This document shows positions 55,192 through 63,461 of a stretch of 64,000 bases of DNA, piece by piece. Every line of letters starts with the position of its first letter. The first letter of the stretch is position 1. The position numbers and the translations under genes were made by a program. Below the pieces are notes generated by a model. That model did no database searches, was not told the DNA's origin, and saw only the letters and a list, made by a program, of their open reading frames with translations. Source of the stretch: Gemmatimonadota bacterium (lineage in GTDB: Bacteria; Gemmatimonadota; Gemmatimonadetes; Gemmatimonadales; GWC2-71-9); assembly GCA_003220795.1 (NCBI GenBank), contig QHTK01000054.1, forward strand, positions 1 through 64,000, read 5' to 3'.

Positions 55192-55560
55192 ATGCGTGTT
55201 TTCCTCGTCGATGACTCCACCCTTGTGCGCGTGCGACTAGCGGCGATGCTGCAGGACATGTGGGAAGTGGACAACGTCGTCGAGGCAGGCACGGTCGCGG
55301 AGGCGCTCCGGCTGATGCCCGAGTCCAAGCCGGACGTCGTGGTCGTCGACATGCGGCTGCCGGACGGGGACGGGTTAGACGTGCTCCGCGCGGCGAAACA
55401 ATTGGAACCACCGCCCACCGTGGTGGTGCTCACAAACTACGCGTACGACCAGCTGCGTTCCACGTGCCTCGAAGCGGGCGCCGACGAGTTCCTCGACAAG
55501 CGGACCCAATTCGATCGACTGCCGGCGATCGTGACCAAGTTGAGACGGCCCGCGCCATGA
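55192..55560 (+). CDS. Single-domain response regulator (CheY-like)
   Basis: The 122-residue product is a lone receiver: VFLVDDSTLVRVRLAAML, Asp53 in VVVDMRLPDGDGLDVL, then VLTNYAYDQLRS and a Lys in FLDKRTQF. No output domain is present. A longer form starting at GTG 55153 is possible and has a GGAG about nine bases upstream. Its stop overlaps the start of the GAF gene (ATGA). Confidence 0.88.
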   Translation: MRVFLVDDSTLVRVRLAAMLQDMWEVDNVVEAGTVAEALRLMPESKPDVVVVDMRLPDGDGLDVLRAAKQLEPPPTVVVLTNYAYDQLRSTCLEAGADEFLDKRTQFDRLPAIVTKLRRPAP

Positions 55561-56102
55561 CGCTCGCGACCCTGCGTACCGACCGCCCCGCGCAGCGCGC
55601 ATTGGACCATTTCACGCAGCTCGCCGGTCGCCTGCTCGGCGTCCCCGTGGTGTACGTCTCGCTCGTCGCCGCCCGCGGCCGGATGGTGGCGAGCAGCTAC
55701 GGCCGGCCGGTGTCGATCGCGCTGCTGCTGTGCTACCCGTTCAGCCGGCACATCGCCGCCTCGCGCCGGCCGCTGGTGGTCGGGGATGGGCGTCGCCATC
55801 CCCTGACCGCCCGCATCCCAGCGGTCCGAGACGGGCTGGTGACGGCGTGCGCCGGCGTGCCGTTGATCGACGCGGCCGGCCGCGCGGTCGGCGCGATCTG
55901 CGTCATGGATCCGGAGCCGCGACCTTGGAGTGAAGGAGAGCTGGCGCTGTTGCGCGACGTGGCCCGGCTGCTGGTTCGCGAGCTGGCACAGCGGCCGCCG
56001 CTCGCTGGACAGTTTGCCCGTGGCGATGCGCGTCGTCCGCTGCGACGGGAGCGCCGGAGCATGCCGCGGATCTCTGACCGGAGGACGCACTCACGGCCGT
56101 AA
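55557..56102 (+). CDS. GAF-domain protein
   Basis: The 181-residue protein is mostly a GAF domain (LAGRLLGVPVVYVSLVAARGRMVASSYG...GVPLIDAAGRAVGAICVMDPEPRPWSEGELALLRDVARLLVREL). This form, with a conserved cysteine in ALLLCYPFSRHI and one in VTACAGVPL, matches GAF domains of phytochrome-like or redox sensors. A short basic tail follows. No output domain is present, so it probably works with a neighbouring kinase or the coupled receiver upstream. Confidence 0.82.
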   Translation: MTLATLRTDRPAQRALDHFTQLAGRLLGVPVVYVSLVAARGRMVASSYGRPVSIALLLCYPFSRHIAASRRPLVVGDGRRHPLTARIPAVRDGLVTACAGVPLIDAAGRAVGAICVMDPEPRPWSEGELALLRDVARLLVRELAQRPPLAGQFARGDARRPLRRERRSMPRISDRRTHSRP

Positions 56103-56208
56103 TTCACTGGGTTGCCTGGGACGCGATCAGCGGGGCATAGAGGGAGGGACCGCACGCCCGACCTCGACCATGGTCCGATCCCAGGCCGCCCGGGCCGGCT
56201 GCCGCAGG

Positions 56209-56237
56209 TTGATTGCCCGCCCAGCGTCGACGATATT
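56209..56237 (+). promoter_or_regulatory. Probable promoter of tRNA-Asn
   Basis: TTGATT and GATATT are spaced by 17 bases, each matching four of six consensus positions. The -10 box ends 11 bases before the tRNA, giving a very short leader. This fits a stable RNA promoter. Confidence 0.6.
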
Positions 56238-56248
56238 TCCTGGTTCAT

Positions 56249-56321
56249 TCCCGAGTAGCTCAGCTGGTAGAGCAGCCGGCTGTTAACCGGCGGGTCGCAG
56301 GTTCGAGTCCTGCCTCGGGAG
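56249..56321 (+). tRNA. tRNA-Asn (anticodon GTT)
   Basis: The 73-base gene folds as a full cloverleaf. The acceptor stem is TCCCGAG with CTCGGGA and discriminator G. The D arm holds AGCTGGTAGA, the anticodon stem GCCGG pairs with CCGGC around the loop CTGTTAA, and the T arm GCAGG-TTCGAGT-CCTGC closes it. The anticodon is GTT. The 3' CCA is not encoded (GCC TTG follows). It lies between a GAF gene and a PAS kinase gene on the same strand. I found no integrase or duplicate of its 3' end nearby. Confidence 0.96.
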
Positions 56322-56336
56322 CCTTGATCCTCGACC

Positions 56337-58286
56337 ATGCCCGGTAAGCGTCTCAAGGCTTCCGCGCACCGCTCGCCCGGGCGGCGCTCCGGTCCGCAGG
56401 CGGGGCCGGAGCTGTTCCACGCTCTGGTGGAGCACAGCTCGGACGCCGTCGCACTGTTGGACGAAACCGGGGCGATCACCTACGTCAGCCAGGCGGCGAC
56501 CCGGTTGCTCGGCTACGGCGTCCCCGAGCTGACCGGCACGAACGCGCTCGGCTTCCTGCACCCCGACGATCTCGCGCTCACCGAGCGCCTGTGCCGGCAG
56601 CTGCTCGATCAGCCCGGCACGCCGATCCGCACCGAGCTACGCGCGCGGCACAAGGACGGCTCCTACCATCTGGTCGAGGCCGTGGCCGTGAACCGGCTCG
56701 ACGACCCAGCCGTGGGGGCGGTCGTGGCCAACTGGCGGGATATCACCGAGCGGCTGCGCGCGGAGCAGGCGCTCCGCAATTCGGAGCAGAGCTATCGCAG
56801 TCTCGTGGACGGCGTACGCGACGTGATTTTCGCGCTCTCGCCCGGCGGCGAGGTGACCTCGCTCAATCCGGCCTTCGAGGAGATGACGGGGTTCCCGCCC
56901 GCGGAATGGGTCGGCCGGCCGTTCGAGGCCTTCGTCCACCCCGATGACGTGCCACTCGCCCTCGACCTGTTCGGCCGCGTGCTGCAGGGTGAGCCGCGCC
57001 CCACCATTCAGTTCCGCATCCTGACCAGGGCCGGGACGTACCGCGTGGCGGAGTTCAGCGCCACCGCCCAGCTCCGCGACGGCCGGCTCACGGGCATTCT
57101 CGGCATCGGACGCGACGTCACCGAGCGGCTGGGCCTCGAGCAGCAGCTGCGCCAGGCGCAGAAGATGGAAGCGGTCGGCCGGCTGGCGGGCGGCATCGCG
57201 CACGACTTCAACAACATCCTGACGGCCATCACCGGCCATGCCGACCTGCTGCTCGAGGATCTCGGGCACCACGACCCGCGGCGCGCCGACGTCGACGAAA
57301 TCCGCCGGTCCGCGGAGCGCGCCGCCGGCCTGACCCGCCAGCTGCTCGCGTTCAGCCGCCAGCAGGTGCTGCAGCCCAAGGTCGTCGACCTGAACGCGCT
57401 CGTCCTGGACATGGACAAGCTGCTGCGCCGGCTGATCGGCGAGGACGTGGAGCTGGCGACCGTGCTCGACCCGACCCTGGGCCGCGTCACGGCGGACCCC
57501 GGCCAGCTGGAGCAGGTCATCGTCAATCTCGCGGTGAACGCCCGCGACGCGATGCCCCAAGGCGGCAAGCTCACGCTGGAGACGCGCAACATCGACCTGG
57601 ACTCGAGCTACACCCTCGAGCACAGTTTAGTGAAGCCGGGACCATACGTGCAGCTCACGGTGAGCGACAGCGGGATCGGGATGGACGAGGAGACCCAGGC
57701 GCACGCCTTCGAGCCGTTTTTCACGACCAAGCCGCGCGGTCAGGGCACGGGCCTCGGCCTGGCGATGGTGTACGGGACCGTCAAGCAGTCCGGCGGGTTT
57801 ATCTGGGTGTACAGCGAGCCGGGCCGCGGGGCGACGTTCAAGATCTATCTGCCGCGCGTCGACGCACCCGTCGAATCGGCGGCGCCGCCGGCGCCGGTCG
57901 AGCGACCGCCCCGGGGCTCCGAGACCGTGCTGCTCGCCGAGGACGAGCCGGCGGTGCGCGCGATCGCGCGGCAGGCGCTCGAGCGGCAAGGGTACACGGT
58001 GCTCGCGGCACCGAGCGGCGCCGATGCCCTGGCGCTCGCCGCCCAGCACGGCGCCACGATCCACCTGCTGCTCACCGACGTCGTGATGCCGGGGATGAGC
58101 GGCCGGGATCTGGCCGACCGGCTGACCGCGCAGCGGCCCGGCATCCGGGTGCTGTACATCTCGGGCTACACCGACAACGCCATCGTGCGTCACGGGATGC
58201 TCGAGCCCGGCCTCGCCTATTTGCAGAAGCCATTCCGCCCCGATGCCCTGGTGCGCAAAGTGCGCGAGGTGCTGGATGCGGGCTGA
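56337..58286 (+). CDS. Hybrid histidine kinase: PAS-PAS-HisKA-HATPase-REC
   Basis: The 649-residue protein is soluble. Two PAS domains (about 20-145 and 148-265) precede a HisKA with GGIAHDFNN (His289). A HATPase (NLAVNARDAMPQGG, FFTTKPRGQGTGLGL) and a C-terminal receiver (LLLTDVVMPGMSGRDL, then LQKPF) follow. It is closely similar to 49620-51173 from the HisKA onward, which suggests duplication. A single-domain receiver gene follows after 60 bases. It starts 15 bases after the tRNA. Confidence 0.93.
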   Translation: MPGKRLKASAHRSPGRRSGPQAGPELFHALVEHSSDAVALLDETGAITYVSQAATRLLGYGVPELTGTNALGFLHPDDLALTERLCRQLLDQPGTPIRTELRARHKDGSYHLVEAVAVNRLDDPAVGAVVANWRDITERLRAEQALRNSEQSYRSLVDGVRDVIFALSPGGEVTSLNPAFEEMTGFPPAEWVGRPFEAFVHPDDVPLALDLFGRVLQGEPRPTIQFRILTRAGTYRVAEFSATAQLRDGRLTGILGIGRDVTERLGLEQQLRQAQKMEAVGRLAGGIAHDFNNILTAITGHADLLLEDLGHHDPRRADVDEIRRSAERAAGLTRQLLAFSRQQVLQPKVVDLNALVLDMDKLLRRLIGEDVELATVLDPTLGRVTADPGQLEQVIVNLAVNARDAMPQGGKLTLETRNIDLDSSYTLEHSLVKPGPYVQLTVSDSGIGMDEETQAHAFEPFFTTKPRGQGTGLGLAMVYGTVKQSGGFIWVYSEPGRGATFKIYLPRVDAPVESAAPPAPVERPPRGSETVLLAEDEPAVRAIARQALERQGYTVLAAPSGADALALAAQHGATIHLLLTDVVMPGMSGRDLADRLTAQRPGIRVLYISGYTDNAIVRHGMLEPGLAYLQKPFRPDALVRKVREVLDAG

Positions 58287-58346
58287 CGCGCCGGACCGGC
58301 TCTGCGGAGGGAAGTCGGTGTACCACGTCGAGGACAAGGTGACCCG

Positions 58347-58790
58347 ATGACGAACCAACAACAGGTCGAAATCCTCCTGGTGGAGGACAACCCCACCGAT
58401 GTCGAGCTGACGCTGCGCGCCTTCAAAGCGCGCAACTTCGCCAACCAGGTATTCGTCGCCCGCGACGGTGCCGAGGCGCTGGACTTCTTTTTCGGCGACG
58501 GCAGCCACCCGCTGCGCGACATCGGAGTCGTGCCGAAGGTCGTGCTGCTCGACTTGAAGCTCCCCAAAGTCGACGGGCTCGAGGTGCTGCGGCGACTGAA
58601 GGCGGACGAGCGCACCCGCGCCATCCCGGTCGTAATCCTCACCTCGTCGCGCGAAGAGCCCGACATCGCCGCGGCGTACCGGCTCGGGGCCAACAGCTAC
58701 ATCGTCAAACCGGTGGACTTCGAGGCGTTCGCGCGGGCCGTATCGGAGGTGGGGCTCTACTGGCTGTTGCTCAACGAGCCGCCGCGCTGA
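58347..58790 (+). CDS. Rcp1-like single-domain response regulator
   Basis: The 147-residue receiver reads EILLVEDNPTDVELTLRAFKA, with phosphoacceptor Asp69 in VLLDLKLPKVDGLEVL, VVILTSSREEPDI and YIVKPVDF. The long loop around FFFGDGSHP is typical of the Rcp1 group that pairs with phytochrome-like kinases. It has no output domain. A closely related receiver lies at 62990-63433. Confidence 0.93.
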   Translation: MTNQQQVEILLVEDNPTDVELTLRAFKARNFANQVFVARDGAEALDFFFGDGSHPLRDIGVVPKVVLLDLKLPKVDGLEVLRRLKADERTRAIPVVILTSSREEPDIAAAYRLGANSYIVKPVDFEAFARAVSEVGLYWLLLNEPPR

Positions 58791-58984
58791 GCGGGGGCTC
58801 GAGCGGACCTTCCCCCTAGGAAGGTGTCGCACCGGCACCCCTCCGTGCCGCAAAAACGCCCTGTTGTGGAATGACCTGCCAACCCATCTTCTGCGTCCGC
58901 GCAACGTTCGTTGCCCAGGACCAGTTCGCCACTAAGTGACATGGGTCACCACGGTTCGGGCCGGGAAGCGCAACTTGTGCGGGA
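58791..58984 (+). promoter_or_regulatory. Leader with several small dyads before the TonB receptor gene
   Basis: This 194-base gap holds four dyads: ACCTTCC/GGAAGGT (58807-58825), CGGCAC/GTGCCG (58833-58850), GCAACG/CGTTGC (58901-58914) and GTGAC/GTCAC (58936-58949). The second is followed by CAAAAA and not by a T-run, so it is no intrinsic terminator. No strong -35/-10 pair is seen. Some of the dyads may be operators or RNA structure controlling the receptor operon. Confidence 0.4.
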
Positions 58985-60949
58985 ATGAGGTCTAGTGTGC
59001 CCATGAAGAGCGTGGCGGCCGGGACATCGATCCTCGTCTCGTTGGGTCTGGTCTGCTTCCCGGCGCCCGGGTGCGCCCAGCGGCCGGACACCGGCGCTCA
59101 GCGGCCGGATTCGAGTCTGTCTGCCGACTCCCTGAAGAAGCTGAGCATCGAACAGCTCATGAACGTGGAAGTCACCTCCGTCTCGAAGCGTCCCGAGAGA
59201 CTGACGCAAGTGGCCTCCGCCATCCAGGTCATCACCCAGGACGACATTCGGCGCTCCGGCGTCACGAGTCTCCCCGAGGCCCTGCGCCTCGCCACCAACC
59301 TGCAGGTCGCGCAGGTCGACTCGCGACAATGGGCCATCAGCGCACGCGGGTTCAACAGCACCACCGCCAACAAGCTGCTGGTCCTGATCGATGGGCGCAC
59401 GGTATACACGCCGCTGTACTCCGGTGTGTTCTGGGACGTGCAGGATGTGCCCCTCGCGGACGTCGACCGGATCGAAGTCATCAGCGGGCCCGGAGCGACG
59501 TTATGGGGAGCCAACGCGGTGAACGGCGTCATCAACGTCATCACCAGGAACAGCCGGGACTCGCAAGGGTTGCTCGTGTCGGGCGGCGGCGGCACGGAGC
59601 TGCGCGGCTTTGGGAACGCGCGCTGGGGCGGCACCCTGAGTCCGACCGTCCACTATCGGGTGTACGGCACCGGCTTCGCCCGTCAGCCGACGCTGTTGCC
59701 CAGCAGCCTGGACGCGGCGGACGACTGGCACGCGCTACAGGGTGGGTTTCGGGTGGATTGGGATGCGTCGCCGACCAACGGCGTCAGCGTTCACGGGGAT
59801 TTGTACGACGGTCGCATCGGCCAGCCGAGCGCCGGCGACATCGCGGTGAGCGGCCGCAACCTGGCCGCGCGGTGGTCGCACACCACTTCCGCCACGTCCG
59901 ACGTCCGGACAGAGCTGTACTACGACCGGACCCATCGGGACATTCCCGGCACGTTCGGCGAAGACCTCGACACCTATGACGTCGATATCCAGCACCGGAC
60001 CGAACTGGGCCAGCGGCACGACCTGGTCTGGGGGCTCGGCTACCGCCTCATCAACGATCGCGTCGTTAACAGTCCAGCCCTCGAGTTCCTGCCGCCGCAC
60101 GTGGCGCGACAGTGGTTCACCGGGTTCGTGCAGGACGAGATCGCGCTCGTGTCCAACCGGTTGCACGTGGCCCTCGGCACCAAGCTCGAGCACAACGACT
60201 ACACCGGCTTCGAGATCCAGCCCAGCGGCCGGGTGAACTGGCGACTCAGTCCATCCGGGACCCTGTGGGCGGCCGTCTCGCGCGCGCTCAGAACGCCGTC
60301 GCGCATCGACCGGGAGCTTTTTGTTCGCATTCCACCGGCCACTTTCCTGGCCGGAGGCCCGGGCTTCCATTCAGAAGAAGAGCTGGCCTACGAGCTGGGA
60401 TACCGCCACCAGCAGGGATCCCTTGCCCTTTCTGTGGCGACGTTCTACAGCCGGTACCACGGGCTCCGCAGCGTGGAGCAGCTCCACCCGCCCGCACCCG
60501 ACACGCTCGTCATCGCCAACGGGCAGGACGGCGAGTCCTACGGAGCGGAGCTGGCCGCCGATTATCGCCTCACGGGGCGGTGGCGTCTCCGGGCCGGCTA
60601 CACGGAGCTGCGCGTCCACGTCTGGGCCCAGCCCGGCAGCACCGACATGTCCGGCGGGAGCGCGGAATCGCATACCCCGGATCGTCAATTCTCCGTGCGG
60701 TCGGCGGCGGACTTACCCGCGCATCTGAGCCTGGGCGGCACGTTTCGCTACGTTGGTGAGATCGCGAACCAGCAGGTCCCGGCCTATGGAGAGCTGGACA
60801 TGCGGGTCGCCTGGCAGCCGGCTCCGATGCTGGAGCTGTCGGTGGTCGGCCAGAATCTCCTGCACGATCACCACGTCGAGTTCGGCACGCCCAGCGCGCG
60901 GCGGCAGATCGAGCGCGGCGTGTACGGTGCGGTCGCATGGCGTTTCTAA
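58985..60949 (+). CDS. TonB-dependent receptor of the YfiR/CHASE8-linked type
   Basis: The 654-residue protein has a signal peptide (the start may be the ATG at 59003, giving MKSVAAGTSILVSLG). A plug domain follows with LSIEQLMNVEVTSVSKRPERL, ISARGFNSTTANKLLVLIDGRTVYTPLYSGVFWDVQDV and ISGPGATLWGANAVNGVINVIT, then a barrel ending AVAWRF with the C-terminal aromatic residue. The plug resembles the large group of receptors I know beside DUF4154 proteins. Its end overlaps the YfiR-like gene by 13 bases. Ligand unknown. Confidence 0.93.
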   Translation: MRSSVPMKSVAAGTSILVSLGLVCFPAPGCAQRPDTGAQRPDSSLSADSLKKLSIEQLMNVEVTSVSKRPERLTQVASAIQVITQDDIRRSGVTSLPEALRLATNLQVAQVDSRQWAISARGFNSTTANKLLVLIDGRTVYTPLYSGVFWDVQDVPLADVDRIEVISGPGATLWGANAVNGVINVITRNSRDSQGLLVSGGGGTELRGFGNARWGGTLSPTVHYRVYGTGFARQPTLLPSSLDAADDWHALQGGFRVDWDASPTNGVSVHGDLYDGRIGQPSAGDIAVSGRNLAARWSHTTSATSDVRTELYYDRTHRDIPGTFGEDLDTYDVDIQHRTELGQRHDLVWGLGYRLINDRVVNSPALEFLPPHVARQWFTGFVQDEIALVSNRLHVALGTKLEHNDYTGFEIQPSGRVNWRLSPSGTLWAAVSRALRTPSRIDRELFVRIPPATFLAGGPGFHSEEELAYELGYRHQQGSLALSVATFYSRYHGLRSVEQLHPPAPDTLVIANGQDGESYGAELAADYRLTGRWRLRAGYTELRVHVWAQPGSTDMSGGSAESHTPDRQFSVRSAADLPAHLSLGGTFRYVGEIANQQVPAYGELDMRVAWQPAPMLELSVVGQNLLHDHHVEFGTPSARRQIERGVYGAVAWRF

Positions 60950-61485
60950 GAACGGCCTGCGCTGCGGCTTTGCTGCTGGGATGGACCCCCCGCTTGGTGG
61001 CACAAACGGGGAAGGCCTCCGAGTCGCACCTGAAGGCCGTCTTCCTGTTCAACTTCGCGCAATTCGTCGATTGGCCGTCTGCAGCCTTTCCCGACTCCGC
61101 AGCTCCGCTCGTCATCGGCGTGCTGGGGGACGACCCGTTCGAGGGCTTTCTCGATCAGACCATCCGCGGCGAACATGTACGAGGGCGAGGCTTCCAGCTT
61201 CAGCGCTATCGCAGCGTGGGCGAGATCAAGACCTGTCACATCCTGTTCATCAGCAGGGCCACCGGCGCTCGCCTGGATGAGGTACTCGCGAATCTCAGGA
61301 ACCGGCCGATTCTCACCGTGAGCGACGACGCCGGGTTCGCTGAGCGCGGCGGCATGATTCGCTTCGTGACCGACCAGAACCGCATCCGGTTGCAGATCAA
61401 CCTCGACGCGGCACAAGCGGCCAGTCTGACGGTCAGCTCCAAGCTGCTCCGGGTCGCCGATATCGTCACGCCGCCGGGGCGGTGA
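60937..61485 (+). CDS. YfiR-family (DUF4154) periplasmic protein
   Basis: The 182-residue protein has a signal peptide (ending RLVAQ) and the DUF4154 start KASESHLKAVFLFNFAQFVDWP, followed by GVLGDDPFEGFLDQTI and ISRATGARLDEVLANLR. In Pseudomonas, YfiR inhibits the diguanylate cyclase YfiN through its periplasmic domain. Here the next gene encodes a kinase and not a cyclase. It overlaps the receptor gene by 13 bases and ends one base before the kinase gene. Confidence 0.93.
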   Translation: MAFLRTACAAALLLGWTPRLVAQTGKASESHLKAVFLFNFAQFVDWPSAAFPDSAAPLVIGVLGDDPFEGFLDQTIRGEHVRGRGFQLQRYRSVGEIKTCHILFISRATGARLDEVLANLRNRPILTVSDDAGFAERGGMIRFVTDQNRIRLQINLDAAQAASLTVSSKLLRVADIVTPPGR

Positions 61486-61486
61486 G

Positions 61487-62962
61487 ATGTCACTGCGCGA
61501 TTGGCCGATCAGGCAGAAGCTGACCGCGATGCTGGTGCTCAGCAGCGGGCTGGTGCTGTTGCTGACGTCGGCCGCGCTCGTGGGGTACCAATACTGGTCG
61601 TTCCGGCAGACCATGCGGAGCACGTTGTCCGTGCGCGGCAGCATCCTCGCCACCAACAGCACGGCGTCACTCGCCTTTGCCAACGACGCGGACGCCCGCG
61701 AGCTCCTCTCCGCCCTGCGGGCCGACCCCCATATCGTGGCCGCCGCCTTGTACGACAGGAACGGCCGGCTGTTCGCCACCTATCCCGGCGACCTGCCGGG
61801 CGGCGCCCTCCCGGCGGCGCCGGGGCCCGACGGGTACCGCTTCCAGCGCGGGAACCTGATCGGCTTCCAGCCGGTCGCGGAAGCGGGCGGTCAGCGGCTC
61901 GGCACGTTGTACCTCGCGTCCGATCTCGCGGCCGTGGATGCCACGCTTCGACTCTCCGGCGTCATTGCCGTGGCGGTGCTGACCGTCGCGTTGCTGGCGG
62001 CGTACCTCCTGTCCCGAGTGCTGCAGGGCGCGATCTCGCAACCCGTGCTGATGCTGGCGGAGACCGCCCGGGCCGTTTCCGACCGGCGCGACTACTCCGT
62101 GCGAGCGGCGAAGCTGGGGGAGGACGAATTGGGCGTGTTGACCGACGCCTTCAATCATATGCTGAGCCGCATCGAGGCCCAAGACCGCGCGCTCCGGGAG
62201 AGCAAGGAGGGTCTGGAGCAGCGCGTGGCGGAGCGGACTCACGAGCTCGAGGAGCGCAACGAGGCGCTGCGGCACAACGCGGCGCAGCTGCTGGCCGCCA
62301 ACACCGAGCTGGACGCGTTCGCCTACTCGGTGTCGCACGACTTGCGCGCACCGCTCCGCAGCATCGACGGATTCAGCCAGGTGCTGCTGGAAGACTATGC
62401 CGCGCAGCTGGACGAAGCGGGACGGGATTCCCTACGGCGGGTCCGCGCCGCCACACAGCGGATGGGTACGCTGATCGACGACCTGCTGAAACTCGCTCGG
62501 GTCACCCGCGTGGAAATGCGCACCGAGTTCGTGGACTTGAGCGTCATGGCGCGGGAGATCGCGGCCGAACTGCAACGCGCGACTCCCGACCGCCAGGTGG
62601 AATTCGCCATCGCTCAGGGGCTCGAGGCGCGCGGCGACGCCCGCCTGCTGCGCGTGGCGCTCGAGAATCTGCTCGGCAACAGCTGGAAGTACACCGCCAA
62701 ACGGACGAAGCCAAAGATCGAATTTGGATCGATCGAAGAGAACGGAGGCCGGGCGTTCCTGGTCCGCGACAACGGGGCCGGCTTCGACATGCGGTACGCC
62801 GACAAGCTGTTCGGCGTGTTTCAGCGATTGCATTCGGTATCGGAATTCGAGGGCACCGGCGTCGGCCTCGCGACGGTGCGGCGCATCATCACCCGGCACG
62901 GCGGCCGGATCTGGGCCGAGGGCGCCGTCGATCAGGGAGCGACGTTCTACTTCACGCTGTGA
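61487..62962 (+). CDS. CHASE8-type/HAMP sensor histidine kinase
   Basis: The 491-residue protein has a membrane helix (about 10-35), a periplasmic domain (about 36-155) with STASLAFANDADARELLSALRADPHIVAAALYDRNGRLFATYP (the CHASE8 pattern of YfiN-like cyclases), and a second helix (about 158-180). A HAMP domain, a coiled coil, a HisKA with FAYSVSHDLRAPLRSIDGF (His284) and a HATPase (DNGAGFD, GTGVGLATV) follow. It lacks a receiver and a GGDEF domain. The next gene supplies the receiver. Confidence 0.93.
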   Translation: MSLRDWPIRQKLTAMLVLSSGLVLLLTSAALVGYQYWSFRQTMRSTLSVRGSILATNSTASLAFANDADARELLSALRADPHIVAAALYDRNGRLFATYPGDLPGGALPAAPGPDGYRFQRGNLIGFQPVAEAGGQRLGTLYLASDLAAVDATLRLSGVIAVAVLTVALLAAYLLSRVLQGAISQPVLMLAETARAVSDRRDYSVRAAKLGEDELGVLTDAFNHMLSRIEAQDRALRESKEGLEQRVAERTHELEERNEALRHNAAQLLAANTELDAFAYSVSHDLRAPLRSIDGFSQVLLEDYAAQLDEAGRDSLRRVRAATQRMGTLIDDLLKLARVTRVEMRTEFVDLSVMAREIAAELQRATPDRQVEFAIAQGLEARGDARLLRVALENLLGNSWKYTAKRTKPKIEFGSIEENGGRAFLVRDNGAGFDMRYADKLFGVFQRLHSVSEFEGTGVGLATVRRIITRHGGRIWAEGAVDQGATFYFTL

Positions 62963-62989
62963 GGTCCGCGGCGCGGGCCTGGAGGCACT

Positions 62990-63433
62990 GTGAACCCCGG
63001 AAAGATCCTGCTCGTGGAAGACAACCCCGACGACGTCGCCCTGACGATGCGGGCGCTCAAGAGCCACAACATCACGAACGACGTGATCGTGGTGGACGAC
63101 GGCGTCCAGGCCGTCGAGTATCTGCTCGGCGCGAAGGGCCGCCCCGGGGCGGAAGAACTGCCGGCGGTGGTCCTCCTGGATCTGAAGCTGCCGAGGCTCG
63201 ACGGCCTGGAGGTGCTCGAGCGCATCCGGGCAGACGAGCGGACCCGACTGCTGCCGGTCGTGATCCTGACGTCTTCCGACGAGGAACGCGACATCGTCAA
63301 GGGCTACCGCCTGGGCGCCAACAGCTACGTACGCAAGCCGGTGGACTTCATGGAATTCACCGAGGCCGCGAAGCAGCTTGGGCTCTACTGGTTGCTCATG
63401 AACCGGGCACCGCCCGTGTCCCGGACGCCGTGA
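62990..63433 (+). CDS. Rcp1-like single-domain response regulator
   Basis: The 147-residue receiver reads ILLVEDNPDDVALTMRALKS with Asp64 in VLLDLKLPRLDGLEVL, then VVILTSSDEERDI and SYVRKPVDF. It is a near paralogue of 58347-58790. It begins 27 bases after the CHASE8 kinase gene, its probable partner. Output is unknown because it has no effector domain. Confidence 0.93.
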   Translation: MNPGKILLVEDNPDDVALTMRALKSHNITNDVIVVDDGVQAVEYLLGAKGRPGAEELPAVVLLDLKLPRLDGLEVLERIRADERTRLLPVVILTSSDEERDIVKGYRLGANSYVRKPVDFMEFTEAAKQLGLYWLLMNRAPPVSRTP

Positions 63434-63461
63434 GAATATGAGGCCGTGAGAATATAGAGCC
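63430..63461 (+). repeat. 16-base tandem duplication at a translation start
   Basis: GTGAGAATATGAGGCC and GTGAGAATATAGAGCC follow each other directly, from the stop codon of the receiver gene to the ATG of the next gene. Each copy ends with a purine-rich stretch before a start-like codon (GTG, then ATG), so the initiation site appears duplicated. Confidence 0.75.

Noticed and set aside
56249-56321. tRNA-Asn as an integrated element border
   Set aside because: No integrase gene or repeated tRNA 3' end was found in the window.
58833-58850. GC hairpin followed by CAAAAA as a terminator
   Set aside because: A plus-strand intrinsic terminator needs a T-run after the stem; here there is an A-run.
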